Below are positions 49,617 through 59,790 of a stretch of DNA of 64,000 nucleotides, one piece after another. The stretch covers positions 1,311,001 to 1,375,000 of the forward strand of contig JBAJFE010000011.1 in assembly GCA_037903355.1 (NCBI GenBank), given 5' to 3'. The notes under the pieces are model-generated. The model made no database searches, had not been told where the DNA came from, and saw only the letters and a program-made list of their open reading frames with translations. Source of the DNA: Trichuris trichiura. Its lineage: Eukaryota; Nematoda; Enoplea; Trichinellida; Trichuridae. Made by a program: the position numbers and the translations under genes. Numbering within the stretch: position 1 is the stretch's first letter; each line of letters opens with the position of its first letter.

Positions 49617-52330
49617 ATGTACAATGTGATTGCAATATCGTTGCACGAAAATGAATAATTAGGATTTCACTAAGGCTTCTGTGCATGGGCCTTGCCAGTG
49701 CCGTATGTATGCATATCACGGAATGATTTCTAATGACGGAGTGTCTTTTTGGAATGATAGAGATTTACCGCGCTAGCTTCTTTTCTTGATTTGAAAACGC
49801 GACTTCTGCACGTATGGATATCAGGGGATGAATGGGAGACATAGCGCTCACTTGCTCTCCGTGCGTCGAAGGTATGATTGCTGCATGCACCGATATCATT
49901 GCATAAGGAAAATGTAAGTTAATTTACGTAAGGACCAAGCGCAGGAACAATGACTTCTGCACACATTCTCTAAGTTAAATTCGTAAAGGAAAAGCGAAAA
50001 AACCCGTGGAATTTGTTGTCTTTCATTCTCTGACACAAATTTTTTATGCCGTTTTACACCAACAACTACGCATGCGCACGTTGGCAGCGAACTCGATTAC
50101 AGAGAGAAACCGACTTACAAGAAGACTTGCACAAGTTGGAATTCAAACGGTAAGCAATGCTGTTGAATGCATGCTTCAAGTATTCTTTCATTGTTTTGTG
50201 AACGTAAGATCGTCAACATGACAGTCAGCCAATAGGATTATTTGTGTGACACCTGAATGTGTTTAATCATGGCGTAAAATAAGGTCAGAGCTTTTAGCTT
50301 TCACCTCCAAGTCTGAGTAGTTTCCTGCATTCGCGTGCATTATAGTGTCAGGGGGACTCCTTGCAATCAGATGTTATCCATGCATGAAAGCTTATTACTC
50401 GTGTATACAGGAGCAAATAAACGTGCATCTTTTAAAGTTGAATGTCACGTTTTGGGTATAGCAGTCTTCATTAGAGAAGGTACGGTATGGAACTTCCCAG
50501 AGTCATTCATTCAAATCATCTGCACTGTTTGATTTCGCTATTATGCAGTTATCCAACAACTTAACCTATCTATCCTTTGTCATGAAGCCGTCTGTAACCA
50601 GAAAATCAAAAACGGACTGTTCACTGGGTACAATAACAATATGAGCTTTCACTACGGAAGTGACATCAGCTAGACTTGGTCTAACTGGAAAAAAGTAGTT
50701 GCAAAGTGAAGACAAAAAAGTGAAGAAGCAGTGTTTGTTGAACGCAATACGAGCGTGAGTTGAGCCTTCAGTCGTGGACGTGATTGGCACATTTGCAATG
50801 TGAATATTGGCTAAGGAAATGACATCGGCTATCCCGTGACTGCGTGGATAAATTGATCCTAAATGGTGACAAGAGAATCGTGGAGGCGCTGTTCATTACA
50901 ATAACATTATAAGTTGTGGATATAGACATAGTTGGTCACAATAGCAGTAGGAATTGTCACTATAGAAGTGATTTCACGTATACCTGTACTTTGTTGATAA
51001 ATAAGTCCTAAAGTTATGGCAAAAAGCAAAGAGGCTTTGTCTGTCTGGATACAATAACAATATAATCTTTGGAATGGGAGTGACGTCAGCTACCCGTAGA
51101 CTAAGGTGATACATCAAGTTTAAAAGGATTACGAAGGAACTAAAGAGCAATTCAGTGGGCGCAATGTGAGTAGATGTTATGACCATCAGTATGGAGCACG
51201 CTAGGCATAATAACGCTATGAATTATAACTATGGATGTTTGATCAGGTACAACTGGACTATAGTGATGAACCACCCAGGAAATAACGACAAAATGCTGAA
51301 GATGCACTGTTCAGTGGGGCACAGTAGCAGTATAAATTATGGCAGTTGCCACGAACGTCTTTGGGCACAGTAAGAATACGAATTATGACTATGGAAGTGA
51401 AATTAAGTAGACCTAGACTCAATTGACAAAGCAATTGCAGAGTGATGACAAATAAAAGAAGCATTCAGTGCCAGCAGTAAGAATATAAATTATGCCTATG
51501 TTTATGGATTTCACTGTGTATAGTAACAATATGAATTATGGATATGGAAGTGGCGTCCGTGACACAGTTTATGAACTAATTAAAAATGGACACAATAATA
51601 TGAACTATTGACTATGGCTATGTATCTCACTGGGTACAGTAACCGTACCAATTATGACTGTGGAAGTGACATAAAATGCACCTGGACTCTGTTGCTCATA
51701 TTGAGAAGTGAGAAAAAGCATGCATAACTTCAGAACAGAGAGAGAGCAAGAAAATCATCCTGAATGCTGAAGATTCAGATTTTAACCGACCGTAGCATAT
51801 AAAACGACAGTTGCAAAAGAAATGAACAAAAGCAAACTTGAAGAGAACTGAAAAGTGTAAAACAGAACACAAGGAACAAAGACAGGCACAGAAGGAATGT
51901 GACGCCGTTAGAAGGAAGAGAGTAGTCTTTACGGAAACTGACTTTGAAGCCACGCACCCGGCACTGAACTTCAGCAAATTCTTTTTTTCCGCTTGGACGC
52001 TGACTATGGGATTTGTAGCTCTGAAAAGCTTTATAGTCATCTCACATGTCTGAAGTTCTGCTATACAATGGGCATACCATACCGTACCATGTCTAATGAA
52101 TACTGCTGGCATGCTGCCAATCAGTGGAAGGTGTGACTCTTGCATGTGTGGTAATTACACTGAGGATTGACTTTAGTTGCATGTACACGTGCGGCGGAAG
52201 TATACTTGTGAATGTGTAGATATCATGACAATGAGATAAACGGTCATATCACTTGGGTGCCTGCTCTAAGCATTTAACTACTGTGCGAGGGGGGATGTTG
52301 CCAGTGCTTGTAACTTGACTCTCACAGGCA

Positions 52331-53339
52331 CACCATCATAGCGTGAGAGAATAGTACCGCTCATATAGTGCCGTGCATGGTATTGCTTTGGCACATAGGA
52401 ATGTCAATGCATGAGAGCGAGTCCTTAAACGTGCTTTCTGCAAGCACGCGCAGGGTTGACTACTACACGCACGAGTAGAAATCGCACGGCATGCCCGCTG
52501 TCGCCACATCCGTATGGCCGCTGCATGGATGGATCTCATGGTATGAAAGTTGGTCATACTATTTGTAGTCGCATGGAGGGTAAAAGTCCGTCGTGCGCAT
52601 ATGCGTATCGCAGCATGAAAAGAAGTTATACTATCCGCGATCTGTTTGCGCATGAAAAATATTTCCTGCGAAAGGCGTTGCATGGAATAATCTTATCACT
52701 CACCTGCTGCGTGCTAACAGAGGATATGACTCCTGACTGCAAGCGTGCTGAGATACTGCTTGCGTACTGCCCGCGCATGGAAAGAATGAAGCCCAAGTAC
52801 TTTAGTATGGAACGGAGAGGTACTTTCCCAAGCGTCAGATTCATGAAGTCATCACATGATGGTGTCACACAAATAATGCTTTCCACTACATTGCATGGCA
52901 AAGTCATTGCATGTGAGGGTGTCCCAAAAGTGCACGTCAAAACCCGATTAGGATAGGCGACCCGCAAAAGCAAATGCTGTCATAATCACTAAGTCATGTA
53001 CCTCAAAATCATTGCGTTAGATAAGGTCACTTGAAAAGTCACTTGCCACGTAGTACGTCACAAAAAACAACAAAGTCACGCAACGCAAAATATCACTCGT
53101 AAAGTCAGTAAGGAAACAGCTAGGTAAAAAAATCCGGCACTTCGCTGGGTGCGGCGCATATACAGCACAGCAACCCAAGGCTAGGTCTCGCCTCTCGGTC
53201 CGTGCGTAATTCGGTAACGAGGTCCCTCACCTGGACCGAAGGTGCTATGCAGAAGACGCTTCTTCCCAAAAACAAGTGTAAAGAAGGACAAACTTACAGA
53301 TTAGCGTAAACGCAAGAGGGGATTAAATGTCTTAACCTA
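52331..53339. other. Flank of the higher-order repeat, no gene supported
   Basis: The sequence continues the CATGGAA/CATGAAA-rich style of the repeat units. A plus-strand frame at 52456-52956 is open for 166 codons but has no recognised domain, and its Met residues come from the recurring GCATG word. A 115-codon minus frame overlaps it. I read both as chance openness of repeat-derived DNA. Confidence 0.4.
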
Positions 53340-54590
53340 TGCTCTGGAACATGAGATGAGGGAGAGGGAGAGAGAGAGAGACATGATCCGCATGAACGTG
53401 GAACTGAAGAGCTCTTCTGCAAAAATGAACAGATATAATGGAGTGAAGTGATCTCCTGGGGGTGATCTCAGATATAATACGAGTATGCTCAGAGTTCAGC
53501 AATTGAAAAGCGCTGCTTAAAAATGTTCGAATATGGGAGACACGTTCTGGAATGAGGATAGAATTGACACGCTTCTCAGCAGATATGACTAGACATGATG
53601 AGATGAAATGATCTGCAAACGCTGACACTAGATATGGTTAGAATATGGGACTCATCTGAAGAGATATGTGAAGCAGATAACCAAGTGATAGTAATGTACT
53701 AAGACTGTGCGTGTCCAAGAACATGACACGAAAGTTCAGAGATACGAATGTAGATGAAACAAATGATGTTTAAAGACAACTTAAAATGACTGAGTAAGAG
53801 AGACGTGATGGAATGCAATGAAGATGCCGTTGATAAATTTCTGAGCAGAGATGAACAGATATGATGGAATGAGATGATCTACTAATGTTGATTCCAGATA
53901 TGGTCAAAATATGGGATGTATCTTAAGAGAAATGTGAAGCAGATGATCAGATGACAGGAGTGGACTAAGAAAGTGTGTGTCTGAGAACATGATATGAGAG
54001 CTCAAATATGCAAATGTAGATGAAACAAATGATGCCTAAAGAGCGCTTATAATGCCTCAGTAAGAGAGATGTGATGGAATGGAATGAAGATGCAATTGAA
54101 AAATTCCTCAGAAGAGATGAACTGACATAATGAAATAGTGGAGTACTAATGTTGATTCCAGATACGGTCAGAATATGGAATGTATCTGAAGAGAGATGTG
54201 AAGCAGATGATCAGATGACAGGAGTGCACTAAGAAGTGTGTGTCTGAGAACATGACATGAGAGCTCAAATATGCAAATGTAGATGAAATAAATGATGTTT
54301 AAAGACAGCTTAAAATGTCTGAGTAAAAAAGACGTGTTGGAATCCAATGAAGATGGAATTGATGAATTCTTCAGCAGAGATGAGCAGACGTTAAGGAATG
54401 AAGTGATGTGGTGATGCTGATCCCAGATATGGTCAGAATGTAAATGTATCTGAAGAGAGATGTGGAGTAGATAATCAGAAGATAGTAATATACTAAGACG
54501 ACACATGTCCATGAACATGACATAAGAGTTTAGAGATGCGAATATATATGAAACAATTGATGTGAAATGATATCCGGACCAATCTGAAAC
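53340..54590. repeat. 265-bp satellite, about 4.5 tandem copies
   Basis: The word TGTGAAGCAGAT (last copy TGTGGAGTAGAT) lies at 53667, 53933, 54197 and 54461, giving periods of 266, 264 and 264 bases. Between these, blocks such as GAGAACATGA, AGATGAAACAAATGATG and TTCCAGATATGGTCA recur in order. A partial first copy begins near 53417. A GA-rich run at 53350-53372 marks the left edge. The strand is purine-rich. Long minus-strand frames here (for example 54611-54168) follow from the repeat. Confidence 0.9.
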
Positions 54591-57496
54591 GAGAGAGAAA
54601 CGGTCCTCCAATGAACGGTAACAGCGTGGGCAGACATACTCGGAGAAAGCAGGCAGAATATAAGCTGCGAGTCAAAGCCCTTAGCCGTGCCCATGAAGAC
54701 AAGAAAAGAGATGAGCTGAAGTCAATCGCAGGTTTCAGACCGAAACTATGATGCAATTTGAACAGCTAACTGCTCTGTCCACTTCATCTCCACAACAGCA
54801 GGAACGAAATGGTTGATGTGAAAAGGTCTGTGCAGAATTGATTTGTTCCTTGGTCCACTTTGCCATGGGTATTGTGTAGTAGTTGATTTCTTCTGTTGTC
54901 CTCGGAATGTGCTTGTGAGACGTATAGACACCATTCTACTCCAATGAGTTTGTTGCGATGTAGCATATGGAAAAGATATGCAATCCAAAATCACTGATTT
55001 CTCTATACCACGGCTATAATATTCTTCTCCTTGCATTTCTTTGTGCTTTGGTCAGACGGATGGATAGCAAACGATTACGCATATTTTTAACGTTAACATA
55101 TCCAAAGCGTCCGCCTCCTCTTCTTGCACTAGCTATTCAGTTCTGTCATTATCCTACAATACTGCTGAATTGCAGAAAGTGTAATCATTGGTAAAGAGCT
55201 TAACCATCTTCTCAGCTTACTCAAAAACTGAATGGAAGAATTGTTATGAGTCTTCTATGGAAAACATAACGAGTGACTTGATGTGTGCACATGTTAACCA
55301 TTGCATGGTCATCCTTGCGTGTTGATACGGACAAAACAAGATAACGTAGGGACAGCATGGATGGGTCCTGTACGCAGTGACAAGTGATGCAGTTGACTAT
55401 GTGTAGACGTACGTTATCAGTTCTCTAGTTCTCTTGCTTCGTCTGTTAGACGTACTGCTGGCGATACACAATTTACTTGTAAAGTATGCATAATTCTACT
55501 ATGTACCAACAACAATCTACTAATGTTCATGTCCTGACAATCAAATCTTTGAGCAATCTCTGCTTTACGTGTTCAATGTGTTCATCTCCTTCAGCATCAG
55601 CAATTTTTTATTGGCCCTCTGTGCCAAAGGCCTGTATAGAAGCTACCTACTCCTTGATCTTTTGGGCGACAGAACAAGATGTGACATGTGATGCTATGTG
55701 ATGTAGTCTCTGCAGAAGTTATCCCCTCTTTAGCGCTCTGCAGCATGGATAAAATGTAACAAATAATATGATGTGCTATTCCTAAAAGCACTTTCGTCTT
55801 TTCCATGCCAATGTAAAACATATGGACGCTGTTCAACTCTGGAGAGTTATTGTGATATAGCTCTATACAGTCGCATATAAGTGAGTCTCTCACACGTTGG
55901 ATAAGATATTCGCTCCTTGGATTTGTTCATGCGTTGATCAAACGAGAATGGATAGCGGCGTATTAATAATATATCTTCACGTTGACGTATTCAAAGCCAG
56001 TGTGGTTTTTGTCTTACAGTACTGGAGACAGTATAATAATGGGTAAAGATCAAGTAACTGTTCACATTGGTTCTGTTATGACAGAAGCTTTAACCATAAA
56101 CGCAGGATGGATAGGCAGCATCGATGATGGTCTGGCGACTAGATGCTTCCATGTAGCCGACATTTTGCCTGCACGCAGAGTGAACGCAATGTATTAGCGT
56201 CAGGCTGTGTATATGATTTGCAAAGTGTAACAAGTGATCTCATGCGCTATTTGGACTATTTATCCTCTCTTTGAAACTCTTCCTGATTTGATTAGGCGTA
56301 CGGAAAATGATCATTCTGACCATGGACTTTACAAACATTTTCACATCGGTGTATTGACCATGTGCAACTCGAGTAGCACTAACTGCTCACCTCAGTCTCT
56401 TTCTGTGGTAGACAACTTTAAACAGGTTCTTGAAACATTTGAATCTACTCTTCAATATGCAGAGTGAATAACTGGTGAGATCACTGATTCCTTTGCGACA
56501 TTGATGAGCTGTGACAGACGATGTGCTGTGTTGTACGGAGAATTTAGATGCTCTTTGATTGTCTTCATATGTGAATTTGACGTATGGATAGTAATTGCCT
56601 GTTGAGCAGTGACATATGGGACTTCCTGACTATCGACACATTCTGAGTTCAGAGAGTCTAAGATCAGAAGACCGTCTAACCTTAAAAACGTCATCGAGTT
56701 GGGGTCTAACGTTTGGTTTGTCTGTCCATTAGCTTTTCAGGAATTCTTATTTTCTCTCTCTCCCTCTCTCCAATGAGATGACGTTATGCCTATGGGTGCG
56801 CAGCAGGACGAAAAATAGGACAAAAAATTCCTTACCTTATTTTCGCCTGTGAGAAGTTTCACAACTCAAAATGCAATCGTAGGCGGCTTTCAATTAGCGC
56901 AGCTTCTGCATCCATTGCGGCTTCATAACTAATCGTCAAACTGTTGGCGCTGTTTCCATGAACTACTACAACGGAATACTATAGTTCTTGCGCAGCAATT
57001 TATGCCTTCCAAAGATCTTTCAACGGCGAGCGTTTACCACTAAACTAAAACGGTAATTATCCGCTCAAGCAGACAGAACCAACCGCTCAGTGACTTTAAA
57101 CATCAGTAGACTGAAATTGCATGAAATTGCATGTGCCTTTAATAACTGTTAGGCAACGTGACCTGACACTAAGATCGTTTATTTAACTGAATTATTTCGG
57201 CTGCACTCCTCTTAATTGCGCGCTTTTACAATATTAGCATATGGCCGCTTAAGTTAAGACTTGCACAGGCGCACATCTGCGTTAACTATTATATAACTTA
57301 AGCAAACAAATGCGCAAAGAATATATATAGCCTCAAGCGAGTACAATTTACAATTAATCTGTTGCGTCGAACTAACATGTCAGTCATGTTTACTAAGCTA
57401 TAGTGCCATTAACTTCACTTATACAAACACTACGACCAAGAAATACTGTAAAGCAGCAAAACTTTTAAAAAGAAATAATTAAACATTGATAATTAA
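54591..57496. other. Repeat-derived spacer, no gene supported
   Basis: Diverged copies of a block resembling TTGTTCATGCGTTGATCAAA, then CGGATGGATAGCG, occur near 55040 and 55925, and again near 60120 and 60715, suggesting an old dispersed or tandem repeat. A CT-rich run lies at 56751-56773. From about 56800 the sequence becomes ordinary AT-rich DNA. Open frames up to 98 aa show no motif. Confidence 0.35.
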
Positions 57497-57790
57497 TTCA
57501 AGTAGGGGCAGTTGAAGAAAAATTTCTTTACTAAGCTAAAGTAGGACTTGACAGGAAAACTTTTTTGCGAAGGAACGAAACAGTAATACATTCAAGTAGA
57601 TGCTGTTCACAAGAAAACGATGTCTTCACTAAGCTAAATTAGAACTATACAGAAAAACTTTCTTTACAAAAGAATGATACGGTAATATATTCAAGCAAAT
57701 GCTCTTCGCAAAAAAACAGGTTCTTCGCTAAGCTAAAGTAGAACTATATGAAAAAACTTATTTTCACAAAGGAATGAAACAGTATTATAG
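57497..57790. repeat. 98-bp tandem repeat, three copies
   Basis: CTAAGCTAAA recurs at 57531, 57629 and 57728 (steps of 98 and 99 bases), each followed by GTAGAACTATA-like text, AAAAACTT, a GGAATGAAACAGTA-like block and TTCAAGTAGATGC. The copies are about 80-85% alike by eye. Confidence 0.9.
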
Positions 57791-58785
57791 TTTTCATATA
57801 GTGTCTGTCCTGAGTACTTTCTAATTTTACTGCAAAGGCAGTGATAAGTGCGACTGAGAGACTGCTGAAAGTCTATCTACTATTATGTAACTGTCTTATC
57901 TGTCTTTGCTTAAACCGTCTTTTAAACATGCACGTCAACGTCAAGATATTAGTGTGCTGCTAGTCATTCATTTAATCAATGCATGAACAAATGCAAGGAG
58001 CGCATATCATATCCAAGGCGTAAGAGACTTGCTCATTTGTGCCTGTATAAACCGTTAAACTTTGTTTAAAGATTCTGAAATGTATTCTGCGAGTAGATGT
58101 TCAGAACAATGATTTTTAACCTGTAGGCCGCAATGTTAAGCTGGCAATTAGTTATGTAGTGTAATAAACTACTGTGGTTTCTAAAGGAGTCCTCAACATA
58201 CGGAACTAAGAAGCTCAAAAACGAGAGAAAAACGTGTGTTACTTGCATAATGGACGTTTACGCAAAGGATGCGCTGCACCACGCGCATAAATATTCGTTG
58301 TAAAATGGTATTCTTCCTCCCGACTTTCGGAATTTACAATATCCTACCTTTACGCTCTCAATAACATTATTAAACGGTTATACGTGATCTGTTTTTCATC
58401 AACAACTAAATAGGCGGACTTGTAAGAGTTATTCTCGCCAGTTCATCAGCGCTAACTGAAACAGCCGATTGTGCGGTATAATTTGTACTGAAATCTGTGC
58501 GTCGTAATTCAGTGCTAACGGTTAGAATTTATGAAAACGTCATATTCCATGTATATAGGTCTTAACAATGCGGACTATCAAAAACTAGCATAGATATCAA
58601 TGCAGTTTGCGATTCGCCAATAGGAGAAGCGGTTTTGCGCCCTGCTTTAACACAAAACCGTCAACGCCCTTATAAGTTTACGAAATAAGCACAAAGACAC
58701 CCAGCTGGTCTAGAATAGTCGCTTTAGGTAGTGGCAGCTATCCCAAGTGACAATATATTGACTTCAGGCGTGTTAAACCATGTTA
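57791..58785. other. AT-rich spacer, nothing recognised
   Basis: About 1 kb between the 98-bp triplicate and the 10-bp periodic array. No gene, RNA or repeat was seen. Confidence 0.4.
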
Positions 58786-59790
58786 TTTCGTTTTTACACA
58801 TGTTTCTTTCACGTTCGAGCACGTCCAATCACGTTCGAGCGCGCTCAGAAACGGCCAATCACGTTCGCTTCCACGGCCGTTCACGCTCGTCCACGTGCGC
58901 TCACGTTCGCTCCGCCTTCGATCGCGTTCGAGCCTCCTCGATCACGTTCGCTCACGTGCAACACGTGCGCGCACGTTCGCTCCACGTTCGATCGCGTTTC
59001 GAGCCTCTTCGAGCACGTTCGCTCACGTGCAACACGTGCGCTCACGTTCGTTCAGGCGCGTGCACGTGCAATCATGTGCGCAGAATGCGTTCGGCCGCGT
59101 TTCAGTTACGGTGACTCAGTTACGGTTCAAGCATGCTTGATCATGATCAAGCATGCCTAATCATGATCAGGCATGCTCGCTCATGATCAGGCATGCTTAA
59201 TCATGACCAAGCATGCTCGCTCATGATCAGGCATGCTTAATCATGACCAAGCATGCTCGCTCATGATCAGGCATGCTTAATCATGACCAAGCATGCTCGC
59301 TCATGATCAGGCATGCTCGATCATAGTCAAACATGCTTAATCATGACCAAGCCTGCTCGCTCATGGCCAAGCATGCTCAATCATGATCAGGCATGCTCAA
59401 TCATAGTCAAACATGCTTAATCATGACCAAGCCTGCTCGCTCATGGCCAAGCATGCTCAATCATGATCAGGCATGCTTAATCATAATCAGGCATGCTCGC
59501 TCATGATCAGCCATGCTCAATCATGGTCAAACATGCTTAATCATGACCAAGCCTGCTCGCTCATGGCCAAGCATGCTCAATCATGATCAAACATGCTCAG
59601 TCATGGCCAAGCATGCTCGATCATGTTCCATTATGCTCAAACATGGCCAGTCATGTTCAGATATCTTTAAACATGCTCGCTCATGATTATCATGTTAAAA
59701 CATGGTCAGACATGTTCAATCATGTCCGATCGTGTTAAAACATGTTCGGTCATGTCGAAACATGTTCAATCGTGTTTGGTTCTGCCTGCT
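58786..59790. repeat. 10/20-bp periodic palindrome-rich array, about 1 kb
   Basis: From about 59131 to 59640 the unit is 20 bases, GCATGCTCGCTCATGATCAG with variants, in about 26 copies; some stretches also repeat at 60 or 120 bases. Each unit holds the palindromes GCATGC and TCATGA or TGATCA. On the left (58800-59090) the same 10-base rhythm appears as CACGTTCGAG, CACGTGCAAC and similar words, and on the right (59640-59790) as CATGTTCAAT, CATGTCCGAT and similar. The 10-base step equals one DNA turn. Plus-strand frames of about 127 aa at 58731-59160 are by-products. Confidence 0.92.

Larger units (their letters stand above)
37301..52330. repeat. Higher-order tandem repeat, units 2.7-3.2 kb
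   Basis: Landmarks recur in fixed order. GCATACCATACCGTACCAT or a close variant lies near 40443, 43190, 46128, 49018 and 52071. The block around ATGTCGTTTCCCACTAATAA lies near 38270, 41064, 43806, 46967 and 50046. TTCATTAGAGAAGGTACGGT lies near 38656, 41486, 44219, 47388 and 50470. Each unit contains a run of shorter 110-165 bp subrepeats built on AATTATGACTATGGAAGTGA followed by CATCAGCTACACCTGGACT-like text. Copies differ by roughly 15-25% by eye, so this is an old array with some later exchange. Open frames of 60-120 aa inside are not conserved in frame between units. No gene is supported. Confidence 0.88.

Noticed and set aside
37301..52330. 60-121 aa frames in the repeat units as a gene family
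   Set aside because: Positions and frames are not conserved between units, and indels between units are not multiples of three.
52456..52956. 166-codon plus-strand frame
   Set aside because: It borders the higher-order repeat and is built from recurring GCATGRA words. A 115-codon frame overlaps it on the other strand. No domain is recognisable.
53332..54756. Minus-strand frames of 87-147 aa
   Set aside because: They follow the 265-bp satellite, and segments recur with its period.
58731..59160. Arg/His/Ser-rich frames of 126-127 aa
   Set aside because: By-products of the 10-bp periodic array; all three plus frames are open for the same reason.
59131..59640. Possible CRISPR array
   Set aside because: The repeats are contiguous 20-bp units without unique spacers, in a eukaryotic context without cas genes.
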